Source of the DNA: Anodontia alba
Lineage: Eukaryota > Mollusca > Bivalvia > Lucinida > Lucinidae
Reading direction: 5' to 3'
Length of the DNA stretch: 64,000 nt
Assembly: GCA_964016985.1 (NCBI GenBank)
Contig: OZ024834.1
Coordinates: 86,547,723 to 86,611,722 of the forward strand
Position numbers and translations under genes: made by a program. The notes below the pieces were generated by a model. It searched no databases. It was not told where the DNA came from and was given only the letters and a program-made list of their open reading frames with translations. Positions 34,885 to 47,899 of this stretch are shown in pieces; positions within the stretch are counted from its first letter, which is position 1; every line of letters starts with the position of its first letter.

Positions 34885-37031
34885 TTATTAGATAGGCTCG
34901 TAAATAGTGTGAGTCATAATGTTTACTTATAAATAAAAGTAGAACACAACATTGACACAGAAAGGTAAATTAATTTACTACCAATTAAATTTGAAATTAG
35001 TTCAGTTCTCGTATTGCAGACATCTCATATAATTAACACACAAGTGGAACACAAAGGTACGGACATCCATATTTATTCAGTTGATCTGGGTGTCACGACA
35101 GCTGGACGTAAACAGTAAAATATAAAGAAAGAAAATGTACGAGGGTCCTCTCGTAGATGTTCATTTACTTGATGACATGTATCAATAAATTAAAACATCA
35201 CTAAATAGCAAATAAACAGACAGACAAACAAACGATAAATACTTCGTCAAACTACAATATGCATGATATAAATTAATATGCCGCTCAGGTAAAGTAATGA
35301 TGTTGTGTGGACTTTTTAAAAATGTACTCACTATGGTGTAAAAAAGCCAATAAGAATTGCAGCTATTTATTTACTACGTGGATCTTTCAGAGGCACAATT
35401 CACAACATTTCTTATAATATTTGCACGTAATAAAGATATGCCGAAGCAGCGCATGTACTGACACACATATACGTACACGCACGCACGCAAACATATTGAT
35501 TGCACTTGATTACATGGCAAATTAGTTAAATATTTTAATGAAAGAAAGAAATGGATACTGAAGAAAAACAATAAAACAACTTCACAATAACAACGACCGT
35601 CAGACACGCCACTGATATTACAAATACAACAAATATAAATTGAATGATAAGCATTTTAACAAACAAATTTGTAACATAAAGTGCACTGTAATACAGTTGA
35701 AGAATATAAATGGAGCCGGAGTACAGCCTGTGCGCCTAACAAAGACTCAGATTAGCCTGCGAATCAGCGCAATCTGATCTGAGTGCGCAAGGCACTGTGG
35801 ATATCCAAGGATCAAAGAGTCCTCAAAAATCTTCCAAGGATCGAAATAGTACCTTTCTGTTTTGTTACAAAAGAGATTTTTGTTACGAAAGAGACTTTAT
35901 GCTGTCCCTTTCTCACGAAAATCAGGCCAATATCATTGAAGCAGAAGCTTTAAACGTACATATTGCGGACCACGTTTTGAGGACTTGCCACAGGGTCTGT
36001 ATGGATGAGTTAATATACAAGAATGTTTTGTAACTCCCAGTGCATGAATGAAATAAACCAAATACAGTTATAGTTCTTGCTACTAGATTTACGAATACAT
36101 GTTTCACTGTGATGATTCACAGATGAAGTAGAAGACCCCTATGCGGATTGAATTTATAGTTTGAGGGTTGAGCGCAAGACTGTAGTAACTCAAAGATATT
36201 TTTGAAACCCTTGTTTAGGGGCAACTTTGACCCCTTTGTAAACAATGCAAATTTAGGTGCCATTGCTCATACGAGCAATGGCACCTAAATTTCCATTGTT
36301 TACAGAAAGAAATGTTGTAACCTTCATAACGCCTTCATGGTGAGGAGATTTAATATTGGGAAAAACAGCCATCTGACTTGCTACAGTCTTGCTATCAGTC
36401 CTCGAATTGTAATTTAGAACTGCATCAGAATTGAGGTTGTGGCTTCGCGCAAGCCAGTAATTTACCTACTGTCCGTTTAAAGGCGGTTCCTCTGTTGCAG
36501 TTCGTCTTTGTTTGTGCTTCGGTGGTTTCATATATGGCGTTGGTTAATTAGAAAATGTGTACGTTCTGTCGCATCTACGTCTAGAGCCTACATCAGTACG
36601 CCAACCTCTATAAGATATCTACAGGACTACTCTGTGCTCCTGGCAAGAGAACTCTTAACCAAAGAGGTTCAAAGTCGAAAGGTAGCTTTGATTGGCTTTT
36701 TTTGCTCACAATACTATACCTTGAATAGACGTAAGTAGATTGGACACTTTTTCCGCGGAGGCAATTCTATAAAATACTTGCTTCACTTATGAAAATAAGC
36801 ATATTCTAAAAGTAAAGAATGTGCCCTCTTTGGGTTCACATTCGTAACATTTAAAGTAGATCCGTTTCAGAAGGTGGTTGGTGTTGATGAAAACAAAACA
36901 AAAATCACAAACGCTGTCTGCTTTGTCAGAAAAGTGTATCCATTGACCTTAGGTGTTCCTTTCATCTCCAAACTAAATGTTATCTGGAAAATCTTTCGCA
37001 GGCACACATAGTCTAGTCTTGTCAACAGCAA
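34885..37031. other. No gene seen; probable receptor 3' flank
   Basis: Contains a half long-family-C repeat (35726), the 36185 fold-back, a family D copy (36785) and otherwise featureless AT-rich DNA. The receptor 3' UTR should start at 37031 going down; no clear polyadenylation signal was assigned. Confidence 0.45.
36185..36310. repeat. Fold-back repeat (AATTTAGGTGCCATTGCTC core)
   Basis: Perfect short-loop stem atttaggtgccattgctc / complement flanked by tgtaaacaatg/cattgtttaca. Confidence 0.87.
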
Positions 37032-37163
37032 TTAAGAAGATTCTTGAGTCAATTGTTTTCCATCTGCTGATGCAGCTGACTGAGAGATCGATGGAAACGA
37101 TTTTGTTGCTCCTCTTTGCAATGCCTGATCGCTTTCTGGTCCATTACGGAAGACAGCCAGTAC
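37032..37163 (-). CDS. Probable last receptor exon: short Ser-rich cytoplasmic tail
   Basis: After a long pyrimidine tract ending ataag, phase 0 reading gives VLAVFRNGPESDQALQRG, a serine-rich stretch and TQESS then TAA: 43 residues. VLAVFRNGPE directly after FVPK fits the usual amphipathic juxtamembrane segment. No coiled coil is present, unlike vertebrate GABBR1/2. The exon call rests on phase, tract and sequence plausibility, not on a conserved domain. Confidence 0.6.
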   Translation of the reverse strand, partial: VLAVFRNGPESDQALQRGATKSFPSISQSAASADGKQLTQESS

Positions 37164-37363
37164 CTTATTGTAAACAACAAAGCACAAAAATTACAAAAAC
37201 AAACCCTCAAGTAAAACGGTTTTAAAACTTCGAATGAAACAAGCCAGCAATGAGGTAACATTATAAGTACTACGACAGTAACGTATTTCAATGCAAAATG
37301 GACTACGAGCTTTCAAACTGGCATATCAGCATTACAATAAAAGTTTGCCTTTGTCTGTAAATG

Positions 37364-37423
<60 letters not shown>

Positions 37424-37692
37424 CTTCCACTATTTTGATAATGTTAAATGTATTACATTGTAGACATAGCAGCAAAATTACAATCCACGCCCTTGCTAAG
37501 TCATCAGTAGAAGTACAAAAGTTAGACGCTTAAGCGTAAAAAGCAAAACACTTTGTCTAGATAACGAAGAAATGAATACTGAGTGGTGGCAAATATATGC
37601 CTTAGAAAGTCAGTAGTAAGACAACTAGCCGACATACGAATAAAAGCAAAAGTAAGCATTCATCTCCGTATATCGTTTTCAGAGGAGGATAG

Positions 37693-37749
<57 letters not shown>

Positions 37750-40700
37750 TTTAGCACATCGTGGATGTACTCAAGGATTTCTCTTGCTCTGGCTTTAAAA
37801 CTGTAATGAACACATCTTCTTTGTTTCATCATAGTGTTAGTGATAGTTTGTTTTTACTGCGTTGTTTCACTGATGAGGTAATCTATACGCGGGTCTACAT
37901 GGAGCTACATTGGAATTAAGGGCGCCATTCCGATTCAGTAAAATTTATATAAGCCACAGTAGAGTTCTTTTGACCGTTCAAGGAAGTTTCTCCGTCGCAA
38001 ATCTCGTATGTTTTAAAAAAGGTAAGAGAAAAGTCCAGGGAGTGCCACAATCACAAACCGCAGCCCTTCCCAGACACCAAGAGGAAGAGGAAACCGACAA
38101 ATCTAAACAAGCACAAACCGAACAAACGTACGAAAAGCACTAAGATTAACTCTCTCTTCCCCAAGCGAGGTAATCGCAATACTAAAAGGACTGAAAAACA
38201 CAAGAACAAAATGACACACGGTAAGACATACAACAAATCGCCTCGTAGAATAAACCACAAAGCAACAAAGAGTAAGACTAACACCGGGACCACCGCCTTA
38301 GAACGGTCGGTAGAGCAAACCACAGGGGGGGGGGGGGGGGGCGTGGGGGGGCGGTTTAAAGCACTTTTACAGCTAGCCAACTTCACCCTGGGTCCCTTAA
38401 CCCTGGCACTGCTGAACGCGGATAAACTCTGTCTTTTCAAACGGTAAAAGCTCCAGATCATTTGGCTTCTGAGCCAACTGATCTGGATATGCACGGTTTG
38501 TCATTAAGTATTTGAATTTGTATCTGTAACCTTGATCAAATAATCTGATTGGCTGAAACATCAGAAGTTGGCGAGGCATCTTAGTTTATTCAGCATGGCA
38601 GGAGATAAGCGTGAGATAATGTAACATAAGACATGTGCGCTAAGAGACCACTCAGATCTCATCAGTCTCTGCTGGTTGCGCTGTGGATAGCCCAGGCACT
38701 AAGACATCATTAAGCGAACAGAAAATGCTGTTATAAAAAAACAAGCAAAGGAAATGCCACAATCACGAAGCCTAATGCTGAGACACCAAAGAAGGAGAGA
38801 TTAGGAACAAATAAGGACAAAACAAACACACCACTTATTAAACCACAGACGCACAGACGTAGTGTAACAGTCAGTAGGGCTGTCATATAAGACTGAGTAA
38901 AGTCTTCTATGGGAAGATGGAAGCAGCAGTTTAATCCGTTTGGCTTTTACGATTGTGATATTTCCTACATAGCCTCACTTAAGGCTTAAGGGATCTTGAT
39001 ACTTTTGGTGGATGTTCAACCACTTTTTACATGGGAGATAACGTTTATGCATCCTGTTTGCTTTCCTGCACTCGCATTAAATTCCTTCTGAAAAGATGTC
39101 TGCTCTGAAACGATAAAAATATTCCCTATGGGAGCATTTTTTTTCCTTTAGATTAGACTATTTTTTAAAAGGTGACAAAACACTACTATATGATTTGTCT
39201 CCCTTGAAGAATGCATCCATTCCCCTTAAGCATATTAAGACTTACCTTGGGGACAAATATAACGGTCTGTGTCAGTGTTGTTCCAATAATTACACAGGCA
39301 GATGTGATGGTATATACAACTATTATCTTTTCGTCCAACAACAAAGAAAACAAAAGACCGACGGCACTGAGAACGACGACGTTATACAAGCACATGCCGA
39401 TTTGGCGAGAGTCGTTTAATGCCTCTATCTTTACCTGTAAACATCACATTTAAATAGCTGTTAGTTCGTGTTTATTACCTCTTATTAGCTGGACTACTAC
39501 TATTGCCTCATATTTAAATTTTAAATGTAATCATCTACCACAAAAAAACCATTCTTGATGCAGATCATTTCTCGATGCAAAACACTGAGCTATCATATGA
39601 TCTAGGTCACGCATTAGGGCGGGGCTGTGTGAGCGTCCGCCTGTAGATCCAATGTTCTTTGTTTATATACGATTGCATGATGTCGATCACGTTTTGCGTG
39701 GCGTCGGTAGCGTATGTCCATGACGTTAAGCGCGAGAAACCCGCCACCGGGCTGTTCCAAAACAAGTGAGAGAAAAGTCCAGGGAGTGCCACAATCACAA
39801 ACCGCAGCCCTTCCCAGACCCCAAGAGGAAGAGGAAACCAACAAATCTAAACAAGCGCAAACCGAACAAACTTTCGCCAAGACCTTCGTTGAGTAAAAAT
39901 TAATTCAAGATATTAGGAAACCAAGCGGATATAATTATTAGATGAGAGCTGATAATGAAATGATGATAGAACATATAAATATAAGAGCTGAAATTCAGAT
40001 TTTGAGCTTTCGCTGGATGATGAAAAACATTCAGCTATTTTAATGTCTCCGAGAAGCCCTTCGGACTTCACAAACATTAAAATAGCCTAATGTTTTTTTT
40101 TATCATCCAGTGCAAGCTCAAAATATGAATTTCAGTTCTAAAATATTGGCTTCAATATATTTTATTTCAGGTAAACTGGTAAGGTGAGGCGCGTAGTTTG
40201 AAAGTGGTGTTTTCATTGATTTTCGATCATAGTATATACTATAGGATATCTTTATAGTTCACACAAGCTTTTTTAAAAAAAAGAGTCACTGGTTTTGGTT
40301 TATTCAAAAGGAAGTATTTTATGCCTGTAGAAATAGTTTTGCAGAAAATAATGTAAAGCTAATTGTGTTGGTGGTGTCTGTTTATAAACATTATACAACA
40401 ACCATGTTACATCCATCCAGGTGTGTGTTCAGCAAACGTTGGCATGAAAACATGAAAGCAGACTCAGGTTTTTTATATTAAGGCGACAGAGGAATGTCTT
40501 ATCACACTCCGAATGCACTAATTAATACTTACTTGTCGCGTTTCCCATGCTAAGAAGGCACCAAAACCCATAAGCACACCTTCCATGATATAAATTGTCC
40601 AAGAAAAATATATATCATATTCTGAATAGCACACACGGATATACGGTCGAACCTCAGCGTCGTGGCCCACCAAATACACCTTAAATGTACGTCAAAGTAT

Positions 40701-43700
40701 TATCATTTTAATAAATACTGAATAAGCGTAAAAGTCAGTATAGATCATAGTGCGATTTCTTTTCTTTTGAGGTTTCGTTTCTTTTCAAGCTGATATTACT
40801 GAAGCTTTCTAGTCGACTTCTAGATAATTTGCATCCCGATGTTTTGCATCTTTATTAATCTAAAAAGGGAAACTTAAACTGCGAATCTTCTAAATCAGGG
40901 GCATCAGTATTACACATCGCATTAACACTTTCACTGCCACAGGCGATAATAATAAGCTTTTGCAAACAGCATATATCCAGATGAGACGGAATGAGCCGTC
41001 TCATCTGGATCTACGCTGACTGACATTTAGTCTTTCAACTTTACATATAAACGGCTTTCCAAGCGATAGTTTGTTAATATATATGATAAATGTCCTCCGA
41101 AATTTGGCACCGAAAGAGTTAAACCGTTTGCAGGTTTTATCGCCGTCATTCCTTCGTGATTGTGATATTTCCTGGGTATTTTCACTTACATTTCTGTCGG
41201 ATTGATCGTGGTACAACATTCTTTTCACTCTGGTATCAAATATCCATTTTTTTGCTGTTTTGTGATTATTATGATTTAGAAAATATGTGGAAAAACTAAC
41301 TTTTCGGACCAATTCAGAAAACTTATTAACCATTATAAAAGGATTGGCTATAGCCTGGATATTATACGGCAGACTGCATGCCTAGTTGTCAACCCAATCA
41401 TTGTTGATGACTATGCTTCACTCTTTAATTGCACGACAGCGGTTCGGGCCTCAGTCTCAATGACGGCCTCTTCGTAAAACTTTAACCAGTGGGATGGGGC
41501 TTGACAATATATTTTTGGCTAGGCCCGCCGTGGTTCAACTATTGGTTTTGATTTACTCTGGCATACAGTAGAATTAGCCATGAGTACTATAATATTATGA
41601 ATATTATAGTGATTAATTTGCTTTTTTATGTTTTCACTTTGATGCATTGACTGAGTTGGGAGCCTTTATGCGAACCGAATGTTTATGTATTTCTGTATTA
41701 AGAGTTGCATCGGGACCCAGGTAAAGTTAGCTAGCTGTAAAAGTGCTTTAAACCCCCAAGTAGTTTGTTTTATGTCTTATCTTGGTTATTTTGTTCTTGT
41801 GTTTTTCAGTCCTTTTAGCCTTGCGATTACCTCGCTTGGGGAAGAGAGAGCTAATCGGTGCTTTTCGTACGTTTGTTCGATTTGCGCTTGTTTGGTTTTG
41901 TCTGTTTCCTCTTCCTCTTAGTGTCTGGGAAGGGCTGCGGTTTGTGATTGTGGCACTACCTGGACTCTTCTCTTACCCTCTTTTTTTAATGTTACGTAGC
42001 GAGCCGAACACACATTAAAATTTTAGCTGAATCAAAATTAAGGGCGAGGTTGCGACCGTGTAAAAATAGTTTAAGCCCTACGTTGTTTCCTTTTACCGTT
42101 CTTATGCGGTTCTTCTGTTGCAGATCTTTATGTCGGTTATTGCATCTGTCCAGGAAGAGCCACGATCACTAGCCAGACAATCAAGAGAAAAAGCAAACAA
42201 ACCACGACGCACAGCACACTAACGAAAAGCAGAAAAAAATCAGCTCTCTTATCCCCATCGTGGTAATCACAATGCCTGACTGGACACAGCAAACTCTACA
42301 GTAAGACAGGACACAGCATAAGAACAGCAATGCAGCGAGCAACTACATGTCCCTCAAAGAACGAACAGCACTATAACTACCGCCACAGAACGGTCAGTAT
42401 TAGCATTTTGACTGTTTAACACTCTCACAAAAATTTAGATACTCCCCATTAGATTGTCAGTTTACCCTCTTCAAATAATTTGATGTTACCGCAAGACGTC
42501 GAGATTTCCGAATATTTTGGATAATTCCCCTTAGTTCCTCATTATTTGTTCATAGAGTTTGCTCTATATTTATCTTCATTACATCTGCTATTGCTTTTAA
42601 ATGTTGTGTATTGGGCGTGAAATGAAACCCTTACTTCACTTATGTGTAGTTTATATATTCTGGAACTGTGTGGTATGGGGAGTGTTGCACTTTATATTCC
42701 TGTCCATAAATACGAGTAGATTCAATAAGCCATTTGGTTGATTTGATGTGTCTTTTCGTTTCCTAAGGATCCCACTCATCAAAATTTATGATAAGGCAAA
42801 TGGATACACCTAGTGGACATTCCGCCATTTAAAACAATATAGACAACATTCGTGACTTTTGTGTGTTCTTTATTTCCAAAGGCAATCTTTTTCGACTTTT
42901 ATTTTACTCTGATGTAGCTGTTGTTGTGTCGTGTGGCGGCCGTAAAAAGTCTCCCCGTACACAATCATAGTGCAGGTTATGTGTTATTTCCTTTTGGATC
43001 ATTGAGCCATCATGGTTATTTTGAAAATCGAAGTCCGCTAAAGCCGGTCCTAGGGGGCGTATGAAGCCTCGCAAACTACAGTGTTGCATATGAAGAGACT
43101 CAAACCGAGTCTCCGAGTTTCGTGATTTTGTGTGTTCTTTGTTTCCAAAGGCAATCTTTTTGACTTTTATTTCTATCTCCTTTCTTGCACATCAGTCTCC
43201 TTCTGAAAATGCATCTGCTCTAAAATGGAAGAATTTGCTCCTACGAGGAGCAAATTCTTTCCTTTTAAAGTATATCTTTTTTCAGGAGGGAGGCACAAAC
43301 AAGAACTGGAAGTCTATACATTCCCTTAATACGTAAACTCACCTCGTGCACAAGCTCCTTGACGACAAGAGCCTGGGGACCTACGAATTCCCATATTATC
43401 AGCACGATCACCATGACAACACTTAAGGCACACACTACGCCAATTAATTGATAGTCCTGGATACTCTGCAAGAAACATTTTAGAACCGGGGAGGTCATGT
43501 GTTCTTTATCAAATTTCAGTATTAACCCTAAGTATTAATATACTTATACTCATTTCACAGCCTGTTGTAAAATTTGAACAAGTTTATTGTGTCTAAAATG
43601 ACTGGGCATGTGACAAACACAGAAGACTGATAGTCGCTGCCTAATGTGGCGTCTGATCTCAGTCCACAATATTTGTCCAGACATGTTTGTCTGAATGCTT

Positions 43701-43724
43701 AGGATAAATACAGTAGGTTCCGCG

Positions 43725-43766
<42 letters not shown>

Positions 43767-46700
43767 TTCTACCGTTTGTGGGTTCGATTCCCATTCGGTT
43801 TGGTTTTCCTCTCATGATTGTATAATTGCATTAGCGAGGAATAACAATGGCGTCGCCGCGTTATTCTTGTATCGTGAAACATTAAAAAAATCTTTTTGCA
43901 AAGGGCAAGTACACTGTAAAACTATAAATGACCTAATCGCAAAGCAAACCTTTTCAGTGGCACAGAAAGAAGAAGAAATGAGGAACTAACAATGTCAAGA
44001 CAAAACAGCATAGTTGCAATAATCAACATACAAGCTGGAACCGCCTAGTAGCCACCATTAAGTCCCCACTCGGCCTGAGTAATATGTTTTTAGTATTTCT
44101 AAACGCTAAGCTGTAATGCTCGTCTTTGTTCTGTCATAATGTTGAAGAGTATGCATATCTGTGTTGAGCATCTGATTAAGTAGAATCAAAGAAGCGGACC
44201 GAAGTATAGGGGGACTGTAGCAGGATTAAGAGCAAAGATTGTATCTCCAAAAACTGGTTTAGTGCAGATTATACTTTCATTTCCTTTGGGATCATTGGGC
44301 CCTTTGAGTCCTGCTCATATATACGCTAGAGGGCGTAAGCAGTGTTGCAAACTTCATTACTGCTTATGAAGAGTCTCAGTTAAACCGAGATTTCCATTTT
44401 CTATCTGCAATGTGTTCTTTGTTTCCAAATGCAATCTTTGAAAATTTTATTAATAAAATCTATAAAGCCTGTCTTTGGAAACATCGAACAAGCTGTTTTA
44501 GTATCCAACAGTTTTGCAGCTGAAAGAACCAAAGGCATATAGCTGTTGCAGTTGTTTGTTAATTCTATTGTCGATGAAACTAATATAAATATATGGATAC
44601 CAAGGAAATGCACCAATCATGGAACACACGTACAGATGTTTTATATTGCCATTCCAAGTATTTCAACCCTTATCCGATGCATTTGGAGGTTGTGATATGT
44701 GATTGTGGTCTCTTGGGAAACATCGTCTGCACGTAATCTCTTTTATGTGTCTCATCTCCATTAAGTTTTCTATCCATTAATATCCAAACACACGATACAA
44801 AAGAAATGTTCATTAGTGGGTGTGGCGTTTTGCCCAGAGGACATAATCAACCTAAAAGAAGCTAGGCTATGTTCGCTGATGAATACCATGAGGAATAATT
44901 TCCCATCCCGTTTTAACATTTCTTTGATAACGTTCTCTCATAAATCTAATGCAACCCTTGCTGTTTTCATGCATAAGCGTTTCAGTCACAAAATAAATCC
45001 AAAACAACGTAAATGAAAACAATGACATTATCGAGACATCTGAGGCTGACAGACATGTTCTTAACATAATACAAAAATTTATTGATGCATCTACAGTCGA
45101 ACTGCGATGGATCGAACATCTTTGGGACCATACAAAATTGTTCGAGACATGGGTAGTTCGAGCCACTGAGGGTTAATCATGGCGCCAGGTCAGGAAGCAA
45201 ATAGCGATAATTTAGGGATTTTTTGTTTATTTCCTTCACAATAATTGTATGTTGAGTGTACTAATTAGAATCGCCTCGATGAGGCGATTCTAATGAGTAT
45301 ACACAACATACAATTTCAGGATAAAATAAAATTTCCCTATATATTTGTTTTGACCTAGCGGAAGAATTTCGTTGGGACTCAAAAACGAGTTTGAATTAGC
45401 CATGGTAAACGAGCCATCGGTGTTCGAGCCATCGAGGTTCGACTCTATATTCGTATGTGTGTTAATCTCGTCTTCTGTTGGTGGCACATGTGGCTGTTTT
45501 CCATTAAATGGCCTTTACTGGTGAATATCTATACTATTTAAGTAACTCGATCAATTTATCAAACGGACTCGTAATGATAATTACGAGAAGTGAGAATCTG
45601 CTCCCTAAATTTGCGACTGAGAATTTGCTGCACAAATCGTAACTGTCGGATGATTTTCAAAGATAAACATCAAGAAAATGCCGGTTTGAAAACAGCCCTA
45701 ATTACAGTTTACCTACCACTTTGAGTAGCTCTTTGTTTGTAAAGATCTTGTACACCCTCCATGTTTTAGAAAACAAAGCTCCAAAAGCAACAGTGAAACC
45801 CACGCAGAAACAGAATGTTCGAATCTGAAATAATTATTATCTATATGAAAGACAATGAAAGACAATGAAACCATAAATAAGCCGTCATGAAAAAGGGACC
45901 TCGCGGTTTTCCGGTTTGTGATTCTGCAAATGCGCAGTCCCCTATTTGGGCTATTGTTTGGTTTTGTCTGTTTTCTCTTCCTCTTAGTGTCTGGGAAGGG
46001 CTGCGGTTTGTGATTGTGACATTCTCTGGAATTTTCTCTTTCCTTTTTTTTTTTTACTCTACTGACCGTTCTAAGGCGTTGGTCCCGGTGTTAGTCTTAC
46101 TCTTTGTTGCTTTGTGGTGTATTCTACGGTGCAATTTGTTTTATGTCTTACCTTGCGTTTTTTTGTTCTGGTGTTTTTCAGTCCTTTTAGCATTGCGATT
46201 GCCTCAGTTGGGGAAGAGAGAGCTAATTTTAGTGCTTTTGGTACGTTTGTTCGATTTGCGCTTGTTTAGTTTTGTCTGTTTCCTCTTCCTCTTGGTGTCT
46301 GAGAATGGCTACGGTTTGTGATTGTGGCACTCCCTGGACTTTTCTCTTACCGTTCTTTCGCTGGGCGCCCATGTTCATGGATATGATTTTGTTGGAACGG
46401 CTCTTCTATACCATGTAAAAGACAATAACTATTTGTTAAATATACATCCTGATACCATTTTCTTACCTTACAGAATACAGTAGCCAAGTCCTGATCAGTA
46501 CTCGTCATAAACACTGTGCTGTATGTTAAGATACATCCTATCAACAACACGTTGTTAATATTGGGAGATGACATTTTCACAGTTCTACAAGAGATGATAG
46601 TCAGTGATCAACAGAATCTTGCCAGACAAAAAAGGTGTCTTTTATTCTACGAGGCGATTTGTTTTAAGCCTTGCCTTGTGTTATTTTGTTCTTGTGTTTT

Positions 46701-47844
46701 TCAGTCCTTTTAGCATTGCGATTACCTCGCTTGGGGAAGAGAGAGCGTCCGTTTGTTTTATTTGCGCTTGTTTGTTTTTGTCTGTTTCCTCTTCCTCTTC
46801 GTGTCTGGGAAGGGCTGCGGCTTGGCACTCCCTGGACCTTTCTTTTACCTTTTTTTATACACAAGACACTTGCTCAGTCCGCGTGAAGGGTTTCTAACTC
46901 ATCAGTGCAACATCTCCGAGAACATAAAAATAAAACGAATACAGAGATGAAACAACGATGAGGACTCGACAGCAAGACTGAAATGCTGAAGCAAAAGAAA
47001 ACCAACAGATGGACTCCGGTGGGCCCGACCAGATCCAGAGCATCAGGTACCAACAGACTTACTTAAAAGTCTTTAGGCCGGAGCCGTCATAGAGTCTGAG
47101 GCCTGACCCGCCGGCGTGCAACCAAAGAGGGAAGCAAAGTTATTAACCGTGATTAGGTTAACTACCATGCATGCAATCTATCGCATTACATTTATGTTGT
47201 ACCCAATCTTTATAGATCGAAGAAGGATTGTACGAAATTGAGTGCTAAAATCATTGCAAGCATATATTTTTTTCTGAATTTATATTCTAAGTCACCATAA
47301 AATTCAGGTCCCGATAGGCCTTGTTGCAGAAGAGATTTAAGTCCAACAATGAATTTTGAAATTAAATCGAAATGACGCAATAAAATTTAGAAAAGACTTT
47401 GTGGAGTTTATGGTACCGATAACCCTGATTTAGAAGTTTAGCAGTTAATGATTGTAAGGGCTACACGTTCTAATCATATCCAATGCAATAAGAACATGTT
47501 AAGATGCAAACCCATCCGTAAAAGATATTCAAACTTAGAAGAGACCGGTAAAGTGCATTCTAGCCAGAAAAGTGATCTAGGGTTGTGAAACGATACCGTT
47601 TGTTTTTCTATATGGGCCGTGCCATGCGAAAACGTGTCTTCAGGCAATTGTGGACAGCGAAGATCCAGATCAGCCTGCGCATTCGCGCAGACTGATCAGG
47701 CCCTTCAGTGTCCTCTAACAGAATCATTGGACACAACAGAATGTATGAATGGAGAGCAAAACCCGGATAATACTTTGCTCTCAAGGATGATCTGAATCTG
47801 CGCATTTGGCGCGTGTTTAAAGGCACTTTTTCGCTTGGCGCGGA

Positions 47845-47899
<55 letters not shown>

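Noticed and set aside
37049..37291. 80-residue minus-strand frame with a coiled-coil-like end
   Set aside because: It overlaps the putative last receptor exon out of frame; the frame continuing in phase from FVPK gives a different, more plausible product.
45887..46321. 144-residue hydrophobic plus-strand frame as a membrane protein
   Set aside because: It is family X sequence; the same leucine-rich peptides recur wherever the repeat occurs.
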